From positions 1 through 7,529 of the forward strand of contig JANQPK010000196.1 of assembly GCA_028289505.1 (NCBI GenBank): a DNA stretch of 7,529 nt, in the 5' to 3' direction. Below are positions 1 through 6,269 of this stretch, piece by piece. Positions within the stretch are counted from its first letter, which is position 1. Every line of letters begins with the position of its first letter. Origin of the DNA: Cyclobacteriaceae bacterium (GTDB taxonomy: Bacteria; Bacteroidota; Bacteroidia; Cytophagales; Cyclobacteriaceae). Made by a program: the position numbers and the translations under genes. The notes below the pieces were generated by a model. It saw only the letters and a list, made by a program, of their open reading frames with translations. It did not search any database and had not been told where the DNA came from.

Positions 1-2
1 TT

Positions 3-473
3 CATCAATTCGATTTCACCATCGATGATGAGTTCTTTGCAGACCTGGACCAAGATTTGATAAGCAGCGGAAGCCTGGAGGCAAAAATCGAGCTTGACAA
101 GAATGATGCTTTTATTCAAATGAACATCTCGGTCAAAGGTTTGGTAGAACTAACTTGTGATCGCAGTTTAGAGTTATTTGACTACCCTATTGATGAGACG
201 CGTCAGATAATATTCAAATATGGTGATCAGGAAACGGAACTGGACCACCAAATGGTAATGATAACCAACGAGACTGAAAGGATTGATGTTGGCCATTACC
301 TGTTCGAATTCATAGGTCTGGCGGTTCCTATGAAGCAGTTGCATCCTAGATATGATCAGGAAGAAGAGGAGTTTGGCACTTTGGTTTATCGCTCTGAGGC
401 CGAACCGTTGGAAAATGATCAACAGGGACCTGACCCTCGCTGGGGAGCATTGAAGAAATTAAAGAAGAACTAA
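3..473 (+). CDS. DUF177 / YceD-family protein, 5' end outside the window
   Basis: The reading frame is open from the left edge, so 156 residues are visible and roughly the first 17-20 are missing; the internal TTG at 57 is not a credible start because family-like sequence (HQFDFTIDDEFF) lies in frame before it. Recognisable family features are the VELTCDRSLELFDYPI core (about visible residues 47-62), the YLFEFIGLAVPMKQLHPR stretch, an acidic run, and the C-terminal DPRWGALKKLK signature typical of Bacteroidota DUF177 proteins. DUF177/YceD is nearly always encoded directly before rpmF, and relatives in E. coli and plants have been linked to 23S rRNA accumulation; a role in large-subunit assembly is therefore likely but its biochemistry is not settled. 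It is cytoplasmic, with no signal peptide or membrane segment in the visible part. rpmF follows after 22 bp, consistent with co-transcription. Confidence 0.9.
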   Translation, partial: HQFDFTIDDEFFADLDQDLISSGSLEAKIELDKNDAFIQMNISVKGLVELTCDRSLELFDYPIDETRQIIFKYGDQETELDHQMVMITNETERIDVGHYLFEFIGLAVPMKQLHPRYDQEEEEFGTLVYRSEAEPLENDQQGPDPRWGALKKLKKN

Positions 474-495
474 AGAACGAAAATTATACAACCCA

Positions 496-681
496 ATGGC
501 ACATCCTAAGAGAAAAATCTCAAAATCCAGAAGGGATAAACGCAGAACTCACTACAAAAGTACGGCTGCCAGTTACATGGAATGCTCAAATTGTGGAGCA
601 CCTGTGCTTTTGCATCGAGTTTGTACCGAGTGCGGTTATTACCGGGGTAAGCCTGCGATAGAGAAAGAAATAGCGGTCTAG
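496..681 (+). CDS. rpmF: 50S ribosomal protein L32 (bL32), zinc-ribbon form
   Basis: A 61-residue protein of normal bL32 length. It starts MAHPKRKISKSRRDKRR, the rRNA-binding basic tail of the family, followed by a zinc ribbon with cysteines at C30-x2-C33 and C43-x2-C46, then GYYRGK. All four cysteines are present, so this is the zinc-dependent (C+) form rather than the cysteine-free paralogue that some bacteria express under zinc starvation. bL32 is a structural component of the large ribosomal subunit. The ATG at 496 is the only start that gives the conserved N-terminus. The gene sits between DUF177 and plsX, the standard arrangement linking ribosome supply to lipid synthesis; plsX begins only 4 bp after the stop, so the two are almost certainly on one transcript and probably translationally coupled. 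Confidence 0.97.
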   Translation: MAHPKRKISKSRRDKRRTHYKSTAASYMECSNCGAPVLLHRVCTECGYYRGKPAIEKEIAV

Positions 682-685
682 ATCT

Positions 686-1627
686 ATGAAGATCGCTTTG
701 GATGTAGTGGGGGGTGATTTTGCCCCTGAATCTACTATTGAAGGTGCTAAGCTAGCCTTGGAAGAACTATCGGAAGAGGTAACATTAGTATTAATCGGAC
801 CTGAAGATCTAGTCAACTCTGAGCTTGAGAAAGCCGGGGTAAATGGTTCTAATATTGAGGTTTGCCATGCACCTGACATTATCGAAATGGGTGAGCATCC
901 TACCAAAGCGCTCAGTCAAAAACCTCTGGCCTCAATCCCATATGGCTATGGGCTACTTAAAAAAGGCGCTATTGATGCCTTTTGTAGCGCAGGAAACACC
1001 GGCGCTATGCATGTGGGAGCCATGTTTTCAATCAAAGCCATTACTGGTGTGATTCGTCCGGGTATCGCCGGATTCGCGCCCAAGGAATCTGGGGGGCTAG
1101 GCGTAATCATGGATGTTGGGGCCAACGCCGATTGTAAGCCAGATGTACTAATTCAATTTGGGGAAATTGCTTCCATATATGCCCACCATGTATTAGGCAT
1201 TGACAAACCCAAAGTAGGGTTGATGAGTCTTGGCACAGAAGAAAAGAAAGGAACTTTACTAACCCAGGCCGCTTACCAGTTATTCAAGATAAATCGCAAG
1301 ATTAATTTCATCGGTAACATAGAGGGTTACGACATTTTCAACGACAAAGCAGATGTCATTGTCTGTGATGGATTCACCGGGAATGTCATCCTCAAATTGG
1401 CAGAGTCGATATATTCAATGCTTAAGAAAAGGTCATTTTCAGATCCTTTCTTTGATCAGTTCAACTACGAGGCCATCGGTGGCAGTCCAATTTTGGGCAT
1501 TAACGGCAACGTAATAATAGGTCATGGTGTTTCCAGTGCAATGGCCATAAAAAATATGTTGCTACAAGCCAGGCAGATGGTTCATTCCCAGGTCCACCTT
1601 AAAATCCAGGAAAGCTTACTAGACTAA
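686..1627 (+). CDS. plsX: Phosphate acyltransferase PlsX
   Basis: The 313-residue product converts acyl-ACP plus inorganic phosphate into acyl-phosphate, the donor that PlsY uses to make lysophosphatidic acid; PlsX is a peripheral membrane enzyme at the cytoplasmic face. Family motifs appear in order: an N-terminal DxxGGDFAPE (residues 6-15), SAGNTGA (101-107), DVGAN (143-147), GTEEKKG (183-189), NIEGYDIF (211-218), CDGFTGN (227-233) and GHGVSSAMAIKN (279-290). Length is normal for the family. The first motif reads DVVGGD where DAMGGD is most common; the GGD is kept, so I expect no loss of function. The ATG at 686 gives the standard N-terminus. fabH starts 9 bp downstream, and rpmF ends 4 bp upstream, so the gene is embedded in a lipid/ribosome operon. 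Confidence 0.97.
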   Translation: MKIALDVVGGDFAPESTIEGAKLALEELSEEVTLVLIGPEDLVNSELEKAGVNGSNIEVCHAPDIIEMGEHPTKALSQKPLASIPYGYGLLKKGAIDAFCSAGNTGAMHVGAMFSIKAITGVIRPGIAGFAPKESGGLGVIMDVGANADCKPDVLIQFGEIASIYAHHVLGIDKPKVGLMSLGTEEKKGTLLTQAAYQLFKINRKINFIGNIEGYDIFNDKADVIVCDGFTGNVILKLAESIYSMLKKRSFSDPFFDQFNYEAIGGSPILGINGNVIIGHGVSSAMAIKNMLLQARQMVHSQVHLKIQESLLD

Positions 1628-1636
1628 AAAACGAAT

Positions 1637-2626
1637 ATGAAAAAAATAAGGGCAAAAATAAGTGGCGTAAGCGGGTACGTCCCGGATTATGTGCTCACCA
1701 ATGCTGAGTTAGAAACCATGGTAGATACCTCTGATGAATGGATCACCACTCGTACTGGAATTAAGGAAAGAAGGCTTTTAAAGGGTGAAGGTAAGGGAAC
1801 CTCAGTAATTGGCATAGAAGCGTCGAAGCGCCTACTAGAAAAGACCAATACCGATGCTTCTGAAATCGACCTAATAATTTGCGCCACCGTGACACCGGAT
1901 ATGCTGTTTCCTTCCACCTCTAACATCATTGCGGATGGCATCGGAGCCATAAATTCCTTTAGCTATGATATTCAAGCTGCTTGTTCAGGATTCTTGTATG
2001 CTTTAGCAACTGGCTCAAAATTTATTGAGTCTGGGACTCACCATAAAGTTTTGGTGATAGGTGCAGACAAAATGTCTTCAATAATCGACTACCAGGACAG
2101 GCAAACTTGTATCATCTTTGGTGACGGAGGAGGAGCGGTCTTGTTGGAACCAACTGAAGAAGAAGAAGGTGTTATGGATTCGATACTCAGGGCTGATGGC
2201 TCAGGTGTCAAATATCTTCACATGAAAGCCGGAGGTAGTAATTATCCCCCTAGTCATGAAACTGTATCGGCCCGAGAGCACTACGTGAAACAAGAAGGTG
2301 CCACTGTGTTTAAATTTGCGGTCAAAAACATGGCAGATGTTTCTGCCGAAATCATGGAAAAGAATAACCTTAAGGCAGATGACATTGCCTGGTTAGTACC
2401 ACATCAAGCCAATTTGCGCATAATTGACGCCACCGCCAATCGAATGGGCATCGGATCGGAAAAAGTGATGAATAATATTAGCAAATATGGCAATACCACC
2501 GCGGGGACCATACCCCTGTGTTTATGGGACTACGAGTCCAAACTCAAAAAGGGTGACAATCTGATTCTGGCGGCATTCGGAGGGGGGTTTACCTGGGGTT
2601 CCATGTATTTAAGGTGGGCCTATTAA
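1637..2626 (+). CDS. fabH: Beta-ketoacyl-ACP synthase III (FabH)
   Basis: The 329-residue product catalyses the first condensation of type II fatty-acid synthesis, joining a short acyl-CoA primer to malonyl-ACP. The thiolase-fold catalytic triad is visible: Cys116 in DIQAACSGFLYAL, His256 in VPHQANLRI and Asn286 in KYGNTTAGTIP. Other family landmarks are TSDEWITTRTGIKERR near residues 31-46, the glycine-rich FGDGGGAVLLEP around 161-172 and the C-terminal AAFGGGFTWGSM. Length and both halves of the fold are complete. Which primer it prefers (acetyl-CoA or branched iso/anteiso primers, common in Bacteroidota) cannot be read from the sequence. The start at 1637 is preceded by an A-rich stretch with no clear Shine-Dalgarno, as usual in this phylum. 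It follows plsX by 9 bp, and its malonyl supply depends on acetyl-CoA carboxylase, two subunits of which are encoded downstream. Confidence 0.97.
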   Translation: MKKIRAKISGVSGYVPDYVLTNAELETMVDTSDEWITTRTGIKERRLLKGEGKGTSVIGIEASKRLLEKTNTDASEIDLIICATVTPDMLFPSTSNIIADGIGAINSFSYDIQAACSGFLYALATGSKFIESGTHHKVLVIGADKMSSIIDYQDRQTCIIFGDGGGAVLLEPTEEEEGVMDSILRADGSGVKYLHMKAGGSNYPPSHETVSAREHYVKQEGATVFKFAVKNMADVSAEIMEKNNLKADDIAWLVPHQANLRIIDATANRMGIGSEKVMNNISKYGNTTAGTIPLCLWDYESKLKKGDNLILAAFGGGFTWGSMYLRWAY

Positions 2627-2631
2627 TGGCC

Positions 2632-2645
2632 TGCAATAGATTGCA
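2632..2645. promoter_or_regulatory. Short dyad in the fabH-efp gap (possible operator)
   Basis: The 14 bases TGCAATAGATTGCA form a perfect inverted repeat with 6-base arms and a 2-base centre, placed just after the fabH stop and 42 bp before the efp start. A 2-base loop is poor for an RNA hairpin, so a protein-binding site is the more natural reading. The downstream part of this 60-bp gap contains TTGATTTG (2655-2662), one mismatch from the Bacteroidota TAnnTTTG box, but no well-spaced TTG partner, so an internal promoter is only a weak possibility. The site could also be chance. Confidence 0.25.
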
Positions 2646-2686
2646 TTTAATGATTTGATTTGTAAATTACGTCAAAATACCTGCCA

Positions 2687-3253
2687 ATGGCCAGCACCGC
2701 TGATTTCAAAAACGGGTTGTGTATCGAATTCAATAATGACCTCTACACTATAGTAGAGTTCCAGCATGTTAAGCCGGGCAAAGGTCCAGCTTTTGTCAGA
2801 ACCAAGCTTAAAAATATCAATACCGGCAAAGTAGTGGACAACACCTTCACCGCCGGTGTGAAAGTTACTACTGCTCGCATCGAACGCAGACCCCACCAGT
2901 TTTTATACAAAGACGATATCGGTTATCATTTCATGGATAGCAATACTTTTGAACAAATGAGTTTACCTGAAAACCAGATAACCGGTTACCATCTTCTGAA
3001 GGAAGGTCAGGAAGTTGAAATAGTTTACCACGATGAGACCGAGACTCCACTGAGTGTCGATCTTCCTCCATTTGTAGAATTGAGTATCACCTACACAGAG
3101 CCCGGTTTAAAAGGAGATACCGCCACCAATGCCACTAAATCCGCCACCTTGGAGACCGGTGCTGAAATTCAAGTGCCTTTGTTTATTGACCAAGGCGAAA
3201 CCATTAAAGTAGACACTCGAACAAATTCCTATTCCGAACGAGTAAAAAACTAA
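2687..3253 (+). CDS. efp: Translation elongation factor P
   Basis: The 188-residue product has the standard EF-P length and three-domain layout: an N-terminal KOW-like domain (about 1-62), a first OB domain (about 65-125) and a C-terminal OB domain (about 128-186) ending in the signature IKVDTRTNSYSERVKN. EF-P binds ribosomes stalled between the P and E sites, especially at consecutive prolines, and restores peptide-bond formation. The loop tip reads HVKPGKGPAF, putting a lysine at position 32 where the family carries its modifiable residue; the arginine of the EarP/rhamnose type is absent. No modification enzyme is encoded in the window, so the type of modification is unknown. The ATG at 2687 gives the usual N-terminus. 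accB begins 2 bp after the stop, so efp, accB and probably accC form one transcriptional unit, possibly with their own start in the 60-bp gap before efp. Confidence 0.97.
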   Translation: MASTADFKNGLCIEFNNDLYTIVEFQHVKPGKGPAFVRTKLKNINTGKVVDNTFTAGVKVTTARIERRPHQFLYKDDIGYHFMDSNTFEQMSLPENQITGYHLLKEGQEVEIVYHDETETPLSVDLPPFVELSITYTEPGLKGDTATNATKSATLETGAEIQVPLFIDQGETIKVDTRTNSYSERVKN

Positions 3254-3255
3254 AT

Positions 3256-3747
3256 ATGAAAGCCAAAGAAATTCAGGAGTTGATTGATTTTATTGCCAAA
3301 TCCGGTCTGGATGAGGTCAATATTGAGACAGAGGAATTCAAAATAAAGGTTAGAAAGAATTCTGAGGTTAAACAGAAGACCAAGGAGATTATTGCAGTAA
3401 CTCCTGCAGCGGCGGCAGCACCAGCAGCACCGGCGCCGGTGGCGGAAGAAAACGGCACCTCCAAGCCTGAAGCTGCGCCCGCAGTAGCAGAATCCACCAA
3501 AAACGGATATCAGGAAATAAAATCCCCAATGATCGGTACCTTCTACCGCTCCTCAAACCCCGATGCAGAGCCCTTCATCTCGGTAGGTGACAAAGTTGCA
3601 GTGGGTCAAACTGTATGTGTGGTTGAGGCCATGAAGCTTTTCAACGAAATAGAATCGGAGATTGCCGGAACAGTAATTAAAATTTTGGTCGATAATTCAT
3701 CTCCAGTGGAATACGATCAGCCATTATTCTTGATCGATCCCGATTGA
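3256..3747 (+). CDS. accB: Acetyl-CoA carboxylase biotin carboxyl carrier protein (AccB/BCCP)
   Basis: The 163-residue product carries the biotin that shuttles carboxyl groups from AccC to the carboxyltransferase, making malonyl-CoA. The N-terminal region (about 1-40) is a short amphipathic charged segment that in E. coli contacts AccC. It is followed by an Ala/Pro/Glu-rich flexible linker (about 48-80) with runs of alanine, then the biotinyl domain (about 86-163). The biotin attachment site is VEAMKLFNEIE with the acceptor Lys127, and the preceding SPMIGTFYRS motif and the thumb-type insertion of BCCP (NPDAEPFISVGDKV) are intact. The linker is encoded by a locally GC-rich stretch (about 3405-3485) that stands out from its surroundings; this follows from Ala/Pro codons rather than from transfer. 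It starts 2 bp after efp and is followed by accC after 33 bp. Confidence 0.97.
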   Translation: MKAKEIQELIDFIAKSGLDEVNIETEEFKIKVRKNSEVKQKTKEIIAVTPAAAAAPAAPAPVAEENGTSKPEAAPAVAESTKNGYQEIKSPMIGTFYRSSNPDAEPFISVGDKVAVGQTVCVVEAMKLFNEIESEIAGTVIKILVDNSSPVEYDQPLFLIDPD

Positions 3748-3780
3748 TTTCTATCCCATAACCATTAAGTTAAACCATCC

Positions 3781-5124
3781 GTGTTTAAGAAAGTCCTAGT
3801 AGCCAATAGAGGGGAAATCGCCCTGCGAGTTATCCGAACCTGTAAGGAGATGGGTATTCGCACCGTGGCGGTATACTCAACCGCAGACAAAGAAAGTTTA
3901 CACGTACGTTTTGCAGATGAAGCAGTTTGCATTGGCCCCCCTCCCAGTACAGATTCTTACCTGAATATACCACAAATCATCGCTGCAGCGGAAATTACCA
4001 ATGCCGATGCCATCCATCCTGGATATGGATTTGTGTCAGAAAACGCAGAATTCTCACAAGTTTGCGCGGAATATGGGATCAAGTTTATCGGCGCTTCTCC
4101 TGAAATGATCAACAAAATGGGAGACAAAGCAACCGCCAAAGCAACCATGAAGGAGGCAGGCGTGCCTACCATTCCTGGTTCCGAAGGATTGTTAGCCAGC
4201 GTGAAAGAAGGACTAAGGATAGCTAAGCGTATCAAGTATCCAGTGATTCTCAAAGCCACTGCTGGTGGCGGTGGGAAAGGCATGCGTATTGTTAAGAATC
4301 CAGAGGAATTTCAAAAAGCCTGGGATGATGCCAGAATGGAATCCAGTGCTGCTTTTGGAGACGATGGGCTTTATCTGGAAAAATATGTGGAAGAGCCCAG
4401 ACACGTTGAAATTCAGGTGGTTGGTGACAGCAAGGGTAAAGCCTGCCACCTAAGTGAGCGGGATTGCTCCATCCAGCGAAGGCATCAGAAGTTGGTGGAA
4501 GAAACTCCCTCGCCTATCGTAGATGATGAATTGAGAGAGAAAATGGGTCAGGCAGCGGTAAAGGGTGCTGAGGCTATTGGCTATGAGGGAGCGGGTACCG
4601 TGGAATTTCTGGTTGACAAGCATGGAGACTTTTATTTCATGGAGATGAACACCCGGATCCAGGTAGAACACCCGATAACAGAGGAGGTAACAAACTTTGA
4701 CCTCATTAAGGAACAGATTAAAGTAGCCGCGGGTGTTGAAATATCCGGGAACAACTATTTTCCAAAAATGCACGCGGTAGAATGTCGGATAAATGCCGAA
4801 GACCCTTTTAATGATTTCAGGCCCTCACCTGGAAGAATCACCAATTTGCACCTTCCCGGTGGGCATGGTGTGAGGGTTGACACACATGTGTACTCTGGTT
4901 ACACCATTCCTCCAAATTACGACTCCATGATTGCCAAACTAATTGTATCTGCTACTACCAGAGAGGAAGCTTTGGTACGTATGAAAAGGGCGTTGGAGGA
5001 ATTTGTGATAGAAGGAATTAAAACCACCATACCTTTCCACATCCAATTAATGGACGATAAACGTTTTAAAAGTGGGAAATTTACCACTGCTTTTATGGAT
5101 TCTTTTGATCTGGTGGAGCGGTAA
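3781..5124 (+). CDS. accC: Acetyl-CoA carboxylase biotin carboxylase subunit (AccC), GTG start
   Basis: The 447-residue product (E. coli AccC has 449) uses ATP and bicarbonate to carboxylate the biotin on AccB. It shows the N-terminal biotin carboxylase domain (KVLVANRGEIALRVIRTC, residues 4-21), an ATP-grasp domain with Lys116, Lys159 and the glycine-rich loop AGGGGKGM (161-168), RDCSIQRRHQKLVEE (227-241), the metal ligand Glu288 and catalytic Arg292 in EMNTRIQVEHP, and the C-terminal domain with HAVECRINAEDP (331-342). All expected residues are present. The start must be the GTG at 3781: a stop codon lies in frame at 3766-3768 and no ATG occurs between, while the protein begins at the usual family position. 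Its 3' end overlaps the convergent DUF3109 gene by 32 bp, and no terminator hairpin is evident there. Confidence 0.97.
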   Translation: MFKKVLVANRGEIALRVIRTCKEMGIRTVAVYSTADKESLHVRFADEAVCIGPPPSTDSYLNIPQIIAAAEITNADAIHPGYGFVSENAEFSQVCAEYGIKFIGASPEMINKMGDKATAKATMKEAGVPTIPGSEGLLASVKEGLRIAKRIKYPVILKATAGGGGKGMRIVKNPEEFQKAWDDARMESSAAFGDDGLYLEKYVEEPRHVEIQVVGDSKGKACHLSERDCSIQRRHQKLVEETPSPIVDDELREKMGQAAVKGAEAIGYEGAGTVEFLVDKHGDFYFMEMNTRIQVEHPITEEVTNFDLIKEQIKVAAGVEISGNNYFPKMHAVECRINAEDPFNDFRPSPGRITNLHLPGGHGVRVDTHVYSGYTIPPNYDSMIAKLIVSATTREEALVRMKRALEEFVIEGIKTTIPFHIQLMDDKRFKSGKFTTAFMDSFDLVER

Positions 5125-5674
5125 TCAGACTTTCCAGTCGGTTAAACCACTGTTCTCCGTATTTTCTGATCAACGGAATTTTCAGAAACTTATAAAGTGG
5201 CAATTGCATTGATTTACCCAAGTCACAAGCTGGGTCACAGATTTGCCATTGATCATAATTCAACGCATCATAATGCTGGTAACTGGTAATGCGGATTGGG
5301 TACAAGTGGCAAGAAAGGGGTTTTTGAAAATCAATTTCACCCTGTTGATACGCTTCCTCAATACCGCATTTCAGAATACCCTTTTGATCGTAAACCGCAT
5401 AGGCACACTCCTTCCCATCAATGGTGGGAGTCGAGTAATCCCCTTCGTAATCCTTTATATAAGTTCCTTGATCTGATATGGCTTCATTACCTGCATCTGA
5501 TAGAAAAGGAGCAACTTTTGGATATATAGCCTCCATAATTGAGAGTTCATCTTCCTCTAGAGGAGCACCAAGGTCACCTTCTACGCAGCATGCTCCTTTG
5601 CATTTGCTCAGATCGCACACAAAATATGCCGTCTTCAAATCATCACTGATCAACGTATGGTCTAGTTCAAGCAT
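5093..5674 (-). CDS. DUF3109 family cysteine-rich protein
   Basis: A 193-residue soluble protein that I recognise as DUF3109, a family common in Bacteroidota and without an established function. It has nine cysteines (20, 25, 29, 30, 90, 103, 122, 146, 150), arranged as a CDLSKCKGACC cluster near the N-terminus, GKEC and KCGIE in the middle, PLSCHLYPIR, and a final CDPACD. This spacing resembles the metal-chelating cysteine-cluster families such as YkgJ-like proteins, so binding of zinc, iron or an Fe-S cluster is a reasonable inference, not a demonstrated property. No signal peptide or membrane segment is seen. The ATG (complement of 5672-5674) gives MLELDHTLIS, a natural family start. The gene converges on accC, sharing 32 bp of coding sequence in opposite strands, and is divergent from a 49-codon gene 49 bp away; a minus-strand promoter-like pair lies at 5712-5743. 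Confidence 0.9.
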   Translation of the reverse strand: MLELDHTLISDDLKTAYFVCDLSKCKGACCVEGDLGAPLEEDELSIMEAIYPKVAPFLSDAGNEAISDQGTYIKDYEGDYSTPTIDGKECAYAVYDQKGILKCGIEEAYQQGEIDFQKPLSCHLYPIRITSYQHYDALNYDQWQICDPACDLGKSMQLPLYKFLKIPLIRKYGEQWFNRLESLITAPPDQKNP

Positions 5675-5711
5675 TAGCTGATAAAAGTTTTTCTATCTTG
5701 TCCTACTCGTA

Positions 5712-5743
5712 CAAATATCATAAATGAAAAGGTCTTTTTTCAA
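5712..5743 (-). promoter_or_regulatory. Candidate Bacteroidota-type promoter for the DUF3109 gene
   Basis: On the minus strand GATATTTG (5712-5719) matches seven of eight positions of the TAnnTTTG -7 box, and TTG (5741-5743) lies 21 bp upstream as a possible -33 element, at the long end of the usual spacing. Transcription would start near 5706, giving a leader of about 32 bases. The -33 element would fall inside the start of the divergent 49-codon gene. Such boxes are short and AT-rich, so chance agreement is possible. Confidence 0.35.
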
Positions 5744-5873
5744 GATATTGGCAAAAGTCAATAAAGCAGTCCTGCCCAGCTTCGCTCAAAAGGATCTGGC
5801 CAAGCTTAGCAAGCTGGAAAAAGCACTCGTAGGTTACCGATACTGGGTTACCATCAATTCTCTAGAAGACTAG
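5724..5873 (+). CDS. Conserved basic mini-protein (49 aa), function unknown
   Basis: ATG at 5724 to TAG at 5871-5873 encodes 49 residues beginning MKRSFFKILAKVNKAVLPSF and ending GYRYWVTINSLED. I recognise the pattern (K-FFKILAKxNKxxLPS near the start, a Lys-rich middle, a GYRYWVT-x-NxL end) from small Bacteroidota proteins; from memory, database copies are often labelled 'SsrA-binding protein', which cannot be right here since SmpB is about three times longer and shares no motif. The N-terminal half could form an amphipathic helix (hydrophobics F5, F6, I8, L9, V12, V16, L17; lysines between), the C-terminus is aromatic and basic. This would fit nucleic-acid, ribosome or membrane-surface binding, but no function can be assigned. 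It is divergent from the DUF3109 gene (49 bp gap), and its stop codon runs directly into an octamer repeat array. Confidence 0.8.
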   Translation: MKRSFFKILAKVNKAVLPSFAQKDLAKLSKLEKALVGYRYWVTINSLED

Positions 5874-5944
5874 GGAATCAGGGAATGGGGGAACAAGGGA
5901 ATGAGGGAATGGAGGAATGAGGGAATGGAGGAATGAGGGAACAA
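5873..5944 (+). repeat. Nine in-phase 8-bp tandem repeats (consensus GGGAATGA) with G-quadruplex motif
   Basis: Starting at the last G of the preceding stop codon, 72 bases divide exactly into nine octamers of consensus GGGAATGA. Units 1-5 and 7 and 9 start GGG, units 6 and 8 start AGG; units 3 and 9 both read GGGAACAA; units 5-6 are repeated exactly as 7-8. Because units 1-5 give five GGG tracts each separated by five bases (5873-5907), the plus strand satisfies the usual G3N1-7 quadruplex rule. The plus strand is almost purely G and A apart from one T or C per unit. A run of seven G follows at 5951-5957. The period of 8 makes a coding role unlikely. Confidence 0.93.
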
Positions 5945-6029
5945 CTAATTGGGGGGGCTTAGTTAGTAGAGTTGAGTTTTGGTTTTGTCAATTGTCACCT
6001 CTGAGTGTGACTTTGGTGGTCCTAACAAT

Positions 6030-6066
6030 AAAAACGGGAACCACTCTAATGAACGATTCCCGTTTT
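6030..6066. terminator. Symmetrical hairpin terminator, better on the minus strand
   Basis: AAAACGGGAA (6031-6040) pairs perfectly with TTCCCGTTTT (6057-6066) around a 16-base loop. Read on the minus strand the stem ends in five T and continues T-rich (ATTGTTA), a good intrinsic terminator. Read on the plus strand only four T precede CGC, so it would be weaker there but could still stop transcripts from the 49-codon gene. It therefore fits a shared terminator between converging transcription units. Confidence 0.75.
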
Positions 6067-6264
6067 CGCTTATCCGAACCCGTAGCTTCGTATAAACATC
6101 AAGCTGTAGTAACCTTGACTTCTTCCTCAGCACCTTCTTTCGAATGCTACTGTGGTTTCTGAGTTTTAGGATAAAAATTACCGAGGTACTTGTCCGTCAA
6201 CCCTAGTCCTTTCGACTTGTCAGTTATCATACTCGACATGTCTAAGGTAGGTGGACCAGCTGCC
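6030..6264 (-). ncRNA. Candidate structured small RNA (about 235 nt), family not identified
   Basis: Four things agree on the minus strand: a promoter-like pair at 6270-6299 predicting a start near 6264, a terminator at the other end, no reading frame of useful length, and a closed fold. The fold has an outer helix AGCUG (6261-6257) with CAGCU (6106-6102), then UACCUUAGAC (6249-6240) with GUCAAGGUUA (6119-6110), eight of ten paired. Inside are an arm CGAGUAU/GUACCUCG (6235-6229 with 6189-6182, one bulge) carrying AGUC-GAAAG-GACU at its tip, and an arm based on CUCA/UGAG (6163-6160 with 6129-6126) ending in UUC-GAAA-GAA. The 3' part could instead form a local hairpin GUCAAG/CUUGAU. Some segments (CUCGGU, CCUAAAACU, CAAGGUUAC) recall the order of segments in E. 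coli 6S RNA, but the branched fold does not match 6S well, so I leave it unnamed. I found no tmRNA, RNase P or SRP RNA signature. Confidence 0.45.
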
Positions 6265-6269
6265 TATAA

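Noticed and set aside
57..473. DUF177 gene starting at the TTG at 57
   Set aside because: The frame continues to the left edge with sequence typical of the family's N-terminal part, so the true start lies outside the window.
586..906. Antisense open frames inside plsX, fabH, accB, accC and the helicase gene
   Set aside because: They lie opposite genes with complete, clearly recognised protein motifs and their translations match no family I know; they are shadows of the real coding frames.
3405..3485. GC-rich patch in accB as a sign of transfer or insertion
   Set aside because: It encodes the normal Ala/Pro-rich linker of the biotin carrier protein, so codon content explains the composition.
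5873..5944. CRISPR array
   Set aside because: The repeats are 8 bp, contiguous and without spacers, and no cas gene is present.
5917..6162. 81-codon plus-strand open frame starting in the octamer array
   Set aside because: It begins inside the repeats, runs through the terminator hairpin and across the strand opposite the candidate RNA, has low-complexity composition and shows no recognisable domain. It is most likely a chance open frame.
6030..6264. Known housekeeping RNAs (tmRNA, RNase P RNA, SRP RNA, tRNA)
   Set aside because: No tRNA-like end or CCA, no tmRNA tag frame, no GAGGAAAGTCC core of RNase P and no GGAAGGAAGCAGC-type SRP loop could be found. A 6S identity is possible but not supported enough to name.
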